Source: Sporomusa silvacetica DSM 10669 (GTDB taxonomy: Bacteria > Bacillota > Negativicutes > Sporomusales > Sporomusaceae). Taken from it: a DNA stretch of 64,000 bases. Positions 1 to 7,749 of this stretch are shown piece by piece. The DNA lies in assembly GCF_002257705.1 (NCBI RefSeq), contig NZ_LSLK01000038.1, positions 50,720 to 114,719 of the forward strand. The letters are read 5' to 3'. The position numbers and the translations under genes are program-made. Numbering within the stretch: position 1 is the first letter of the stretch; each line of letters opens with the position of its first letter. The notes below the pieces were generated by a model that was given only the letters and a program-made list of their open reading frames with translations, did not search any database and had not been told where the DNA came from.

Positions 1-1
1 G

Positions 2-67
2 GTCAAGGAACAGTATATCTATGCATTCCGGTTGGGACGTGAGATTAAATTAGATGGTTTAGGGTAA
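2..67 (+). CDS. C-terminal fragment of an unidentified protein (truncated by window edge)
   Basis: An open frame runs in from the left edge and stops at TAA 65-67, giving a 21-residue tail (VKEQYIYAFRLGREIKLDGLG). It is followed at once by a perfect hairpin, as expected for the end of a gene. The fragment is too short to identify. It could also be a chance open frame. Confidence 0.35.
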   Translation, partial: VKEQYIYAFRLGREIKLDGLG

Positions 68-74
68 AGGAAAG

Positions 75-110
75 GTGGCTGTACTGGAACGCAAGTTCCA
101 GTACAGCCAC
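75..110 (+). terminator. Perfect 16-bp hairpin after the left-edge ORF
   Basis: Arms 75-90 and 95-110 are perfect complements with a GCAA (GNRA-type) tetraloop. No T-run follows (TCTAGC), so this is a stem-loop 3' end or a weak terminator rather than a classical intrinsic terminator. Confidence 0.45.
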
Positions 111-174
111 TCTAGCATACCCGGTGATACAACGTAGTCGGGGATAAGGGTTACCTGATAAGTGAAGTAAGAAA

Positions 175-205
175 AGGCAAAACCTGAGGGGTTCAGGTTT
201 TGCCT
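175..205 (-). terminator. Terminator of corA
   Basis: Arms 175-187 and 193-205 form a 13-bp stem with a 5-nt loop, just after the corA stop codon. Read on the minus strand the stem is followed by TTTC, a short U-tract. Confidence 0.6.
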
Positions 206-222
206 ACAATTCATTATTTTTA

Positions 223-1170
223 TTAAAACATGCCTTTACGCCACAAACCAAAGGCACTAAGTGCGGTAACACCCACAGCAAATAATAGAGTAATAATAAA
301 GCCACCATTGCCGCCAAAGGGTACATCAACATTCATTCCCATAAAGCTTGAAACCATAGTCGGTATTGCCAAAATAATGGTCATAGAGGCCAGAAATTTC
401 ATAACGCGGTTGAGGTTGTTCGAGATGATGGAAGTAAACGTATCCATCATACCGTTCATAATGCGGCTATACATTTCGACCATTTCAATAGCCTGTTTAT
501 TTTCAATAATAACATCTTCTAACAGATCTTCATCTTCTTCATACATTTTAATCAAGTGTTGTACTTGGCTGGTAGAACGGAGTCGCAAGAGCTTTTCCAA
601 GACAATGCCGTTAGAACGTAGGGAAGCGGCAAAATAAGTTAAGCCTTTCTGCAGCTCTAAGAGCTGGAAAATTTCCTCGTTTTGCATGGAACGGCGCAGA
701 TAACGTTCGATTTCGTCTGTGCGGCGGTTAATCTGCTTTAAGTATTTCAAATATAAAGTAGCTGATTTATACAATATCTGAAAAAGAAATCTGGTCTTTT
801 TAAAGGTACTGAACAACCGGTGATTTTCAGACTTAAAATCAGCTAACACTTCGTTGGATTCCAGGCAGATGGTAATGATGTAGTCGGGAGTAAGTACGAT
901 GCCTAATGGCAACGCGTCATAACTATCATGACCACGCGTAACGGGAATGTTGGTGATAACAAGCATATGATTTTCTTCAAGTTCGATACGGGAACGTTCT
1001 TCTTCGTCTAAGGCGGCTTTAAGGAAATCAAGTGGGGTGCCAGTAGTGGCGGCCACTTGCTCCAGTTCCGCGGGTGTGGGATTGATCAGGTTAAACCAAG
1101 CACCCCGTTCCAACGTTTGAAGAGTAAGTTCATATAGATCTGTGCAATTGCTGCGATAAATTTTAAGCAT
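223..1170 (-). CDS. corA: CorA-family magnesium/divalent cation transporter
   Basis: A 315-residue CorA/MIT-family channel that would carry Mg2+ (possibly Co2+ or Ni2+) through the inner membrane as a pentamer. It has the family layout: an acidic, helical cytoplasmic domain followed by two membrane helices at about residues 258-276 and 287-308. The selectivity motif GMN (context SFMGMNV) lies at the end of the first helix and the short loop carries VPFGGNGG. The start is supported by AGGGGGAG upstream of the ATG. The gene stands alone, with its own promoter at about 1400-1428 and a roughly 220-nt leader that can fold over the ribosome binding site, so translational control by metal is plausible (inference). 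Confidence 0.93.
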   Translation of the reverse strand: MLKIYRSNCTDLYELTLQTLERGAWFNLINPTPAELEQVAATTGTPLDFLKAALDEEERSRIELEENHMLVITNIPVTRGHDSYDALPLGIVLTPDYIITICLESNEVLADFKSENHRLFSTFKKTRFLFQILYKSATLYLKYLKQINRRTDEIERYLRRSMQNEEIFQLLELQKGLTYFAASLRSNGIVLEKLLRLRSTSQVQHLIKMYEEDEDLLEDVIIENKQAIEMVEMYSRIMNGMMDTFTSIISNNLNRVMKFLASMTIILAIPTMVSSFMGMNVDVPFGGNGGFIITLLFAVGVTALSAFGLWRKGMF

Positions 1171-1391
1171 AATGCTCCCCCTTTTTTCTTTTAGGGGAAT
1201 GCAAATAGTTACCTAGTCAATCGGATAACCCTTAGCCAAGGCTGCTAAGTGGTGTACTCAGATAATTTCGGCGGAAAAAATGGAATATTCCCCTAATTTT
1301 TATTAAATTGAACAACAGACGCCAACTAGGTCGGCCTACGTCCATCTATCTCACCTGCCTTTGAAATATTAATGATTATCTTTAAATATCT
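1171..1391 (-). promoter_or_regulatory. Structured 5' leader of corA with possible anti-Shine-Dalgarno switch
   Basis: On the minus strand, AGGGGAAT (plus-strand 1287-1294) can pair with ATTCCCCT (plus-strand 1193-1200), closing a domain of about 90 nt. The same CCCCT lies 10 nt before the corA Shine-Dalgarno GGGGGAG (plus-strand 1175-1181) and can pair with it instead. The two pairings exclude each other, as in translation-controlling riboswitches. A further hairpin lies around plus-strand 1230-1249. The 5' part (minus strand AGGTGAG...TGGA near plus-strand 1355-1340) is vaguely like an M-box Mg2+ riboswitch, but I could not align the rest. Confidence 0.4.
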
Positions 1392-1399
1392 CTATAATG

Positions 1400-1428
1400 A
1401 ATATAATTCTGTTTACCTTAATAGTCAA
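1400..1428 (-). promoter_or_regulatory. SigA-type promoter of corA
   Basis: On the minus strand, TTGACT (plus-strand 1423-1428) and TATATT (plus-strand 1400-1405) are separated by 17 bp. A start near position 1391 would give a leader of about 220 nt. Confidence 0.6.
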
Positions 1429-1594
1429 CCCTTTTATAAAAAAATAGCCTAGTTTTAACCCTGCTATATGAGGCAAGTATTCGTATACTAGATCATCAAA
1501 TCTATGTATTATTGTATTACCTGTGCTTAGCAAGTGTGCACACGATTAAGAGCAGGTAAGGCGAAACAGACAGAAATTACCGGGGTTTGTTTTG

Positions 1595-1624
1595 TTGACA
1601 AGCCATCTTGGCATTTGTTATAAT
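1595..1624 (+). promoter_or_regulatory. Promoter of the first tRNA-Ser gene
   Basis: Consensus TTGACA (1595-1600), an 18-bp spacer and consensus TATAAT (1619-1624), ending 18 bp before the tRNA. The AT-rich stretch from 1430 to this promoter holds nothing else I can identify. Confidence 0.8.
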
Positions 1625-1642
1625 ACTAAATGTGCTAGATGC

Positions 1643-1731
1643 GGAGGGGTGTCCGAGCGGTTTATGGAGCTGGTCTTGAAAACCAGTGATCCCGCAAGGG
1701 ACCGTGGGTTCGAATCCCACCCCCTCCGCCA
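1643..1731 (+). tRNA. tRNA-Ser (anticodon UGA)
   Basis: Cloverleaf with acceptor arm GGAGGGG/CCCCTCC, discriminator G and encoded CCA (1729-1731). The anticodon stem CTGGT/ACCAG holds loop CTTGAAA, anticodon TGA. A long variable arm (CCCGCAAGGG) is typical of serine tRNA, and the T-arm GGGTTCGAATCCC is canonical. It decodes UCA and related serine codons. Confidence 0.97.
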
Positions 1732-1741
1732 TATAAGTCAA

Positions 1742-1770
1742 TTGACTTAGGGCAGAGTATCTGCTATAAT
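1742..1770 (+). promoter_or_regulatory. Separate promoter of the second tRNA-Ser gene
   Basis: TTGACT (1742-1747), a 17-bp spacer and consensus TATAAT (1765-1770) lie between the two tRNA genes, 18 bp before the second. The spacing to the tRNA matches that of the upstream promoter. Confidence 0.7.
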
Positions 1771-1788
1771 CTAACCAGCTTATGACAC

Positions 1789-1879
1789 GGAGTGGTACTC
1801 AAGTGGCTGAAGAGGACGGTTTGCTAAATCGTTAGAGGTCGTGAGGCCTGCCAGGGTTCAAATCCCTGCCACTCCGCCA
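1789..1879 (+). tRNA. tRNA-Ser (anticodon GCU)
   Basis: Acceptor arm GGAGTGG/CCACTCC, discriminator G and encoded CCA at 1877-1879. The anticodon stem ACGGT/ATCGT holds loop TTGCTAA, anticodon GCT, reading AGC and AGU. The class II variable arm (AGGTCGTGAGGCCT) and T-arm GGGTTCAAATCCC are clear. Confidence 0.97.
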
Positions 1880-1881
1880 CT

Positions 1882-1925
1882 AAAAAAAACGGCTGTTTAC
1901 CGAGAGGTAAACAGCCGTTTTTTTT
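1882..1925 (+). terminator. Bidirectional intrinsic terminator
   Basis: A 12-bp GC-rich stem (1890-1901 with 1906-1917, GAGA loop) is flanked by eight A before and eight T after. It ends the tRNA-Ser transcript and, read on the minus strand, the hydrolase gene ending at 1992. Confidence 0.9.
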
Positions 1926-1991
1926 ATGCAACATCAGGATTCGGGCATTGTTTGTTTTCAAATAACCATCCCTTTGTTTCGCAGTAGTGAA

Positions 1992-2711
1992 CTAGAATTT
2001 GCTGAGCCAACTGGCAATATCTTCGCCAGCTTGGTTGCTTTGTGCGGCCAGGTGGTGATCGCCGTTTGGATAAAGGATTAGCTTTTTTGGTTTTGCCGCT
2101 AACTCATAAATAGTTTGAGCCTGTCTGGCTGGCACGATATTATCGGCTGTTCCGTGGAGAATAAGGAAGGGTCGTTGTTTTATTTGTTGGACATAGGCTA
2201 GGATGTTATGATGTGCAAAATCCTGGATAAATTCTGGTGTAAGCAACAGGTCACCATATTCATCTGTTAGTTGCAGGGGGATGCCGGCAGCCAGCTGTTC
2301 ATAATGAGCCCCCAGTGCCAACCGGAAGGTTGCGGAGAGGTTCCAGGGAGTAGCCCAGAGGATGATGCCTCTTATGATTGGGTCAGTGGCGGCTACTGCC
2401 AGTGAGGTGGCACCGCCCAGGCTGCGTCCCAACAAAAAGAGCTGTCCGCCGATTGTCTGCCGGGAATAGGCAACAACGGCTGTAAGCTCGGCAATCTGAC
2501 AAGATAGGTTTTGGAGGGGAGTAAAGTCATAGCGGAGTACGTTAACACCTGTTGCAGCAATGGTTTCTGCCAGGCGGATTGCCCGGCCGCCGCCATCCTT
2601 ACTGCCCCGGAAGCCATGAGAGATAATTAGCGTTTTACCTGAGGGATGGCGGGCGGGGTGGAAAACACCTGGTAGTTGAGTATTACCCGCTGGTAGTAGA
2701 ATATTGTTCAT
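1992..2711 (-). CDS. Alpha/beta-hydrolase family protein
   Basis: About 239 residues with a serine-hydrolase fold. Seen: an oxyanion-hole region ISHGFRGSKDGGG near the N-terminus, nucleophile elbow GRSLGGA (GxSxG), a late acidic residue in LHGTADNIVP and a catalytic His in NGDHHL near the C-terminus. No signal peptide, so probably a cytoplasmic esterase or peptidase-like hydrolase; the substrate cannot be read from the sequence. The start at 2711 (MNNILLP) is preferred because GGGGTG precedes it; an in-frame ATG at 2723 has no ribosome binding site. Confidence 0.85.
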   Translation of the reverse strand: MNNILLPAGNTQLPGVFHPARHPSGKTLIISHGFRGSKDGGGRAIRLAETIAATGVNVLRYDFTPLQNLSCQIAELTAVVAYSRQTIGGQLFLLGRSLGGATSLAVAATDPIIRGIILWATPWNLSATFRLALGAHYEQLAAGIPLQLTDEYGDLLLTPEFIQDFAHHNILAYVQQIKQRPFLILHGTADNIVPARQAQTIYELAAKPKKLILYPNGDHHLAAQSNQAGEDIASWLSKF

Positions 2712-2806
2712 AGGACACCCCATCTATTTAAAGTTAAGGATATTATTTTTGGTTATACTAATTATAGTATAGCTGTAGCTAAAGATAATTGATAGGAGGA
2801 GCAACT

Positions 2807-3004
2807 ATGACAGACATCTTGTTAGGATATCTTATTAATAACTTTTTGATTGATAGTCATCAGTATGAAGCATGGCGAGGTCTTAGCCAGGACGAGCTTC
2901 GGAAGGAACTGAATACGGCTGGTATAATGAACAGTGCTGAATTTGAGGAGTTTAGCCATCAGCTTGCCACTGGAGTCGGGGTGGTGGAAGAGCAAGACGA
3001 ATAA
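2807..3004 (+). CDS. Small conserved-looking protein of unknown function
   Basis: A 65-residue acidic protein starting MTDILLGYLINNFLID, with a good ribosome binding site (AGGAGG, 7 nt upstream); this decides for ATG 2807 over a TTG at 2789. It has a hydrophobic/helical N-terminus and an acidic tail, no cysteines and no recognisable domain. It stands alone between a divergent hydrolase and the dipeptidase and ends at a small hairpin. I do not recognise the family. Confidence 0.7.
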   Translation: MTDILLGYLINNFLIDSHQYEAWRGLSQDELRKELNTAGIMNSAEFEEFSHQLATGVGVVEEQDE

Positions 3005-3029
3005 AAACGCATTACCAGTAAATGCGTTT
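3005..3029 (+). terminator. Hairpin after the 65-residue ORF
   Basis: A 9-bp stem AAACGCATT/AATGCGTTT with a 7-nt loop directly behind the stop codon. The A-rich start and T-rich end give it some terminator character, but no U-run follows. Confidence 0.4.
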
Positions 3030-3121
3030 CATAGTATTATATATACCAGTGGTATAAGTGACAGTGAACCCTGGTAGAGAGTTCCGGAAAGGGGCGCAGG
3101 ACAGGAGAGGGGAGCAAGCGA

Positions 3122-4063
3122 TTGAATAGTATTGATTTGCATTGTGATACGATAATGCGCTTAATGGGGGAAGATAAGTCAGAGGGCCTTTATCGTAACT
3201 CACTCAGTGTTGACATCGAAAAGCTGCAGGCAGGTAAGGCTCAGGCTCAATTTTTTGCTATGTTTATCAATCTGCAGACAGATGGTGATCCGTTGGTGAG
3301 AGCGCTTAGAATGATTGATCGCTTTTACCAGGAAATAGAGGGCAATAAACAATATATTGCGCTGGCAAGAAATTATGGTGAATTCCAGCAAAATCAAGCA
3401 GATGGCAAATTATCTGCTTTTTTGACGATTGAGGAAGGCGGGGCGCTTAAGGGTGAGTTGATTAATTTGCGAAACTTCTACCGCCTTGGTGTTAGGCTAA
3501 TTACGCTCACCTGGAACTATCCTAATGAGATTGGCCATCCGAGCGCCTTGCCCGAATGCCGTGAGCGGGGGCTTACGCCCTTTGGCCGGGAAGTAGTAGC
3601 AGAGATGAACCGACTGGGGATGCTGATTGATGTATCCCATTTATCAAATCAGGGTTTTTATGAGGTGGCCGCACTGACACAAAAACCGTTTGTGGCTTCC
3701 CACTCTAATGCCTGGTCTGTAACCTCTCATCATCGCAATCTGACTGATGAGATGATTAAGGTGTTAGCCACAAAGGGTGGTGTTATGGGGATTAATTTTG
3801 AGAAATCCTTTTTGGGCAGTGCGCCGGTCAGTCGGGTTGAAGATATGGTTCTTCATATCCAACATATCTATAACGTGGGTGGGATAGAGGTCATTGCTAT
3901 TGGGTCAGACTTTGATGGTATTAGCCCGGAACTGGAATTGGCTCACGCCGGCGAAATGAGTAAACTGGTAGGCGCTTTGGGAAAAGCAGGATTTAGTCAG
4001 GCGGAAATTGATAAAATATGCTGGAAAAATGCCCTCAGAGTGATAAAAGATACGTTACAATGA
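3122..4063 (+). CDS. Membrane dipeptidase (peptidase family M19)
   Basis: A 313-residue zinc dipeptidase of the renal-dipeptidase-like M19 family, which cleaves dipeptides, often with a D-residue at the C-terminal side. Visible family motifs are DLHCDT at the N-terminus (metal-binding HxD), the bridging Glu in IEEGG, IDVSHLS, VASHSNA and IGSDFDGI. Length is typical and no signal peptide is seen, so it is probably cytoplasmic. The start is TTG at 3122, preceded by GGAGAGGGGAG; there is no nearby ATG. In a spore former it could act in peptidoglycan or peptide turnover (inference). Confidence 0.9.
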   Translation: MNSIDLHCDTIMRLMGEDKSEGLYRNSLSVDIEKLQAGKAQAQFFAMFINLQTDGDPLVRALRMIDRFYQEIEGNKQYIALARNYGEFQQNQADGKLSAFLTIEEGGALKGELINLRNFYRLGVRLITLTWNYPNEIGHPSALPECRERGLTPFGREVVAEMNRLGMLIDVSHLSNQGFYEVAALTQKPFVASHSNAWSVTSHHRNLTDEMIKVLATKGGVMGINFEKSFLGSAPVSRVEDMVLHIQHIYNVGGIEVIAIGSDFDGISPELELAHAGEMSKLVGALGKAGFSQAEIDKICWKNALRVIKDTLQ

Positions 4064-4238
4064 ATCTGGTTAGCGAAGACATTATAAACAGGCAGGTAAT
4101 AGTGCTATTGCTGCCTATTTATTTTTTTTTTTTGCACAGAATAAACACCATAAATAGAGGAGAAATATTACTAAAATCGGACACTACAAATAGTGACAGA
4201 AACTATGTGAAATTCATCCAATATTATGTCATTTAGAG
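4064..4238. other. AT-rich gap between dipeptidase and the TerC leader
   Basis: Nothing convincing is encoded. An open frame overlapping the dipeptidase end (4018-4236) has low-complexity T-rich composition and no ribosome binding site. A nine-T run at about 4124-4132 is the only notable feature. Confidence 0.5.
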
Positions 4239-4440
4239 ACTTGCACATTCGGATACAGGGGAGTAAAATAAATTTGTGGTAGTACATCTTGGTAGATGAT
4301 ATTAAAATCTGATAACAAGATAAAGTGAGACTTAGCTTCAGGTGGGGTTTTACCCATCTGAAGTTTAGTCGAACCTATCCAGGGACTTAGTTGCTCTTAA
4401 CTCCCGCTTGCAGAAGCGGGAGTTTTAGAGCAATTTGGTC
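4239..4440 (+). ncRNA. Structured RNA leader upstream of the TerC-family gene (yybP-ykoY-like or IS605-end-like)
   Basis: About 200 nt with strong local folding. GGATA (about 4253) can pair with TATCC (about 4377). An extended hairpin opens with GACTTAGCTTCAGGTGGG, has loop GTTTTA and closes with the CCCATCTGAAG arm and AGTC. A second long hairpin (4391-4433) has inner stem CTCCCGCTT/AAGCGGGAG. A yybP-ykoY (Mn2+) riboswitch commonly precedes TerC-family genes and AGGGGAGTAA here resembles its conserved 5' box, but the GAGACC partner is not clear. The hairpins also resemble IS200/IS605 right ends, and one is shared with 52689-52717. Confidence 0.4.
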
Positions 4441-4504
4441 ATCGGATACAGTGTCCTTTATCATCAGTGCTACAAAGCGATAACAATAAAAGGAGTGCGA
4501 AAAA

Positions 4505-5197
4505 GTGGAGTTTTTGGTAGCACTAGCTAGTATTATGATGGTGAACATCGTGCTTAGCGGCGACAATGCAGTGGTCATTGCTTTGGCAAGCCGTTCTTTA
4601 CCCCCGAAGCAACAAAAGCAAGCGATCCTGTGGGGTAGTGGCGGGGCGATAGTCCTGCGTGTTATTCTAACAATTGTAGCTGTTGTACTTTTGCAAATTC
4701 CTTATGTTCAGTTTTTTGGCGGATTACTTCTTATTTGGATTGCAGCTAAATTACTTATGGAGGATGATGGCGACGAAAACATTGCAGCCAACACTTCGTT
4801 TGCAGGGGCTGTAAAGACCATTATTATCGCAGATTTAGTTATGAGCCTTGATAATACCTTGGCAATTGCTGCGGTAGCCAAAGGCGATTATGTTCTGCTT
4901 GTCATAGGACTTGCGCTTAGTATCCCGTTGATTGTTTTTGGCAGTCAAATTATTATTAAAATTATGGACAAGTTCCCGATAGTTGTGTATCTCGGAGCCG
5001 CGCTTATTGCCTGGACGGCCGGCGAAATGATGGTGGCTGATGAAAAAATTGGTCCGGTTATTCATGCAGTGATACCCGAATGGCTGTTGCCAGCTGCAGT
5101 TACGGTAGGGGTAGTAGCGATTGGTCTCTGGTGGAAGAGCACACATAAAGAAAAGGGTACCGAAGCCTGTGCTAAAGAGGGAAATTCGGTGCAATAA
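4505..5197 (+). CDS. TerC-family integral membrane protein
   Basis: A 230-residue TerC-family protein with about seven membrane helices. Diagnostic motifs are seen: an acidic pair in the first helices (VLSGDNAVVIALA) and a second in MSLDNTLAIAAVAKGD. The family is linked to metal handling, notably Mn2+ efflux and metalation of exported proteins in Bacillus (MeeY/MeeF); some members give tellurite resistance. The start is GTG at 4505 with AAAGGAGTG upstream. It follows the structured leader at 4239-4440, so metal-responsive control is plausible but unproven. A strong terminator makes it monocistronic. Confidence 0.9.
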   Translation: MEFLVALASIMMVNIVLSGDNAVVIALASRSLPPKQQKQAILWGSGGAIVLRVILTIVAVVLLQIPYVQFFGGLLLIWIAAKLLMEDDGDENIAANTSFAGAVKTIIIADLVMSLDNTLAIAAVAKGDYVLLVIGLALSIPLIVFGSQIIIKIMDKFPIVVYLGAALIAWTAGEMMVADEKIGPVIHAVIPEWLLPAAVTVGVVAIGLWWKSTHKEKGTEACAKEGNSVQ

Positions 5198-5224
5198 TGT
5201 ACGTGTAGTGCAAAGGCACTGTTG

Positions 5225-5267
5225 GGGGGACATCGCATTTTGATGCGATGTCTCCCTTCTTTTTTTG
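5225..5267 (+). terminator. Intrinsic terminator after the TerC-family gene
   Basis: A stem of about 13 bp (GGGGACATCGCAT with ATGCGATGTCTCC), TTTG loop and a T-rich tail (TTCTTTTTTT). Confidence 0.9.
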
Positions 5268-5332
5268 CAGGGTATTGAGGCTCTATGCCGAATAATCTAT
5301 AGAATATCTATCCAAGGAAGGGCTGACAATAG

Positions 5333-7327
5333 ATGGCAACGCCAGTAAGTATGCAAAAACGCCTGGCTTGGTTTTTGACTGTAACCATGCTGGCGATATT
5401 TGGTTTAGCAGGGAGAATCGCCTGGATTCAATTCGGTGAGGGGCAACGTCTGAGTACCAGAGTACAGGATCAACTTAGCGAAAGCCGGGTAATGCAGTCG
5501 CCTCGAGGGACGATATATGACCGGAACGGGCAGCAATTAGCGGTAAGTAGTCTAAATAAGTCCCTTTATGCTGATCCACAGGAAGTAAAAGATATTGATG
5601 GATTATCGGTTTTATTAGCACCAGTTCTTGGTATAACATCGGCAGATATTAAGGAGCGATTAACGGACGGAGCTCGTTTTGTGTGGCTTAAGCGGACGCT
5701 GGAGCCGGACGTAGCTAAGGCAGTTTCCGCACTTATCAAGGACCAACAGCTTACAGGACTGGGTTTTATCGAGGAAAGTAAACGGTATTATCCTAATGAT
5801 AAGCTGGCAGCGCAGGTGCTGGGTTTTGTGGGTACAGATGATGTTGGTCTGGAAGGTCTGGAAATGTCACTCGATAAGGTTATTAAGGGCCAGGTTCGTA
5901 AGCAGGTTATTGATACAGACAGCTATGGTACACCAATATTCCAATCCATATTTTCTTTTATACCGGAAAAAAAGGGACGTTCAATTTACCTGACGATTGA
6001 CAGCAACATTCAATACATTGTCGAAAGGGCACTTGATGCTGCCATGGCGAAGACGGGCGCGAAGACGGGTACTATTATTATTATGCAGCCTAAGACCGGG
6101 GAAATTCTCGCCATGGCCAGCCGTCCCACGTATAACCCTAATCAATTTGGCAGTTATAGTTCAGAAGCCTGGAAGAATCGGGCCGTGTCCGTTGTGTATG
6201 AACCGGGTTCGACTTTCAAAGCCATTATTACGGCGGCGGCACTGGAGGAGGGTAAGGTGCGGCCGGATGAGCGGTTTATTGATAAGGGTTATGTAGAGGT
6301 ATCCGGGCGCCAGATCAGAAACTGGAGTGGCGAGAGCTATGGCAATGTACCATTTACTGAGATTATAAAGAATTCTATAAATACTGGTTTTGTTGAAGTT
6401 GGTTTGCGGGTTGGTGCGGCAAAACTGACAAGCTATGCACGAGCATTTGGGTTTGGCAAGATCACAGGAATAGAATTGCCAGGGGAGGCCGAAGGCCTGC
6501 TGTTTGATCCCCGGGAGATGCGTGATAGCGATACCGCAACCATGTCGATCGGCCAGAGTGTTGCGGTGACACCACTACAACTTACGGCTGCTATTGCCGC
6601 TATTGCCAATGATGGGGTGCTGCTAAAACCCCGGATTATTAAAGAATACCGTAACGAGGATGGCACGCTGGCGGAAACCTTTGAGCCGGTTGTTGTAAGA
6701 CAGGCTATTACTCCGGAAACAGCCCGCACCCTGACCGCGTTACTAGAGAAGGTAGTACATGAAGGCGGCGGTAAACTGGCGGCTGTTAAGGGCTACCGTT
6801 TTGCAGGGAAAACAGGTACAGCCGAAAAGTTAAATCCCAATGGTGGCGGCTATTTAGCCGGGCATTATATTGCCTCTTTTGCCGGTTTTGGGCCTGTTGA
6901 TGATCCGCAGGTAGCGGCACTGATTGTGCTTGATGACCCGAGTGGTATTTATTATGGCGGGACAATTGCCGCACCGGTATTTAATGATATTATGACACAG
7001 GTTATGCGAGTGTTAAATATTCACCCTGATGGGGACAGCTATGTATTGCCGCCTGTAAAGACGGTAGAATCCCTGGCGCCGTCAGATGTCCCAACTAGCC
7101 CCGGGCCGCTCCAGGAAGTGCCGTATGGGCAAGTATTAGTTCCTGCACTTGCAGGCAAGTCCATTAGGGAAGCCGGTGGCATTTTACATGAACTTGGGCT
7201 CACTTTTGTACCTGTGGGTACTGGGATTGTTGTAAAGCAAAGTGTTGCTCCCAATACACCAGCCACGCCGGGCACAGAGATTATTGTATATTTTGAATCA
7301 GTGAATGCAATATCGCCGGGTGGATAA
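5333..7327 (+). CDS. SpoVD/PBP2-type peptidoglycan transpeptidase with PASTA domain
   Basis: A 664-residue class B penicillin-binding protein. One N-terminal membrane anchor (about residues 11-30) is followed by the PBP dimerisation domain (SPRGTIYDRNG near residue 58). The transpeptidase domain has the three active-site motifs: SxxK in EPGSTFK (Ser about 293), SxN in KNSINTG (about 347) and KTG in AGKTGTAEK (about 491). A single PASTA domain occupies about residues 598-655. This layout matches SpoVD (spore cortex synthesis) or FtsI; a lone gene with a PASTA domain in a spore former favours SpoVD. AAGGAAGGG precedes the ATG at 5333; an in-frame ATG at 5351 is the alternative start. Confidence 0.88.
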   Translation: MATPVSMQKRLAWFLTVTMLAIFGLAGRIAWIQFGEGQRLSTRVQDQLSESRVMQSPRGTIYDRNGQQLAVSSLNKSLYADPQEVKDIDGLSVLLAPVLGITSADIKERLTDGARFVWLKRTLEPDVAKAVSALIKDQQLTGLGFIEESKRYYPNDKLAAQVLGFVGTDDVGLEGLEMSLDKVIKGQVRKQVIDTDSYGTPIFQSIFSFIPEKKGRSIYLTIDSNIQYIVERALDAAMAKTGAKTGTIIIMQPKTGEILAMASRPTYNPNQFGSYSSEAWKNRAVSVVYEPGSTFKAIITAAALEEGKVRPDERFIDKGYVEVSGRQIRNWSGESYGNVPFTEIIKNSINTGFVEVGLRVGAAKLTSYARAFGFGKITGIELPGEAEGLLFDPREMRDSDTATMSIGQSVAVTPLQLTAAIAAIANDGVLLKPRIIKEYRNEDGTLAETFEPVVVRQAITPETARTLTALLEKVVHEGGGKLAAVKGYRFAGKTGTAEKLNPNGGGYLAGHYIASFAGFGPVDDPQVAALIVLDDPSGIYYGGTIAAPVFNDIMTQVMRVLNIHPDGDSYVLPPVKTVESLAPSDVPTSPGPLQEVPYGQVLVPALAGKSIREAGGILHELGLTFVPVGTGIVVKQSVAPNTPATPGTEIIVYFESVNAISPGG

Positions 7328-7395
7328 TCTGATACATAGAAGCAGCGGCAAAGAATTGCTAAATCAAGAATTAGCCAACCTAAGTGGGATTTAGG

Positions 7396-7438
7396 ATAGT
7401 AGCATAAAAGGCGGCTAAGCCGCCTTTTATGCTACTAT
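7396..7438. terminator. Bidirectional terminator between convergent genes
   Basis: A perfect 20-bp stem (7396-7415 with 7419-7438) with a 3-nt loop TAA, between the PBP gene and the convergent SASP gene. AAAAG before and CTTTT after the GC core allow termination on both strands. Confidence 0.75.
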
Positions 7439-7441
7439 GAG

Positions 7442-7717
7442 TTATTTGCTGTTAACATCGAATTGGGAAGTCATCGTACCCGAAGTTGCGGTTGTCCCAC
7501 TTGGAGTGGACGTTTGTCCACCCATGGACGATTCATATTGCTCGATCATGCGGCGAACCATGTGACCACCTACCCGACCACAATCGGCCGAGGTCATGGT
7601 TGACCAGCCTTGGCTGCGTACGCGATCACTAATACCCAGTTCAGTTGCTATTTCTAGCTTCATGCGGTCAAGTGCATTTTCTGCACCTGGGTTAACAGGT
7701 TTGTTACTTCTAGCCAT
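7442..7717 (-). CDS. Alpha/beta-type small acid-soluble spore protein (SASP)
   Basis: A 91-residue spore-core DNA-binding protein that coats DNA in the dormant spore and protects it from UV and heat. It shows the family's conserved first block (ALDRMKLEIATELGI) containing the GPR protease site (ExIA) and the second block with GGHMVRRMIEQYE. The C-terminal 25 residues (QTSTPSGTTATSGTMTSQF) are a low-complexity Ser/Thr tail beyond the usual length. AGGAGG lies 9 nt before the ATG. A sigma-G-like promoter lies 33 bp upstream, as expected for forespore expression. Confidence 0.95.
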   Translation of the reverse strand: MARSNKPVNPGAENALDRMKLEIATELGISDRVRSQGWSTMTSADCGRVGGHMVRRMIEQYESSMGGQTSTPSGTTATSGTMTSQFDVNSK

Positions 7718-7749
7718 AGAATAAACACCTCCTGAAATTTTTCTAATCC

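Noticed and set aside
230..637. 135-residue open frame opposite corA
   Set aside because: Antisense shadow of a clear CorA gene; no plausible domain.
4018..4236. 72-residue open frame overlapping the dipeptidase end
   Set aside because: Low-complexity, phenylalanine-rich translation from a T-run, no ribosome binding site and no homology recognised.
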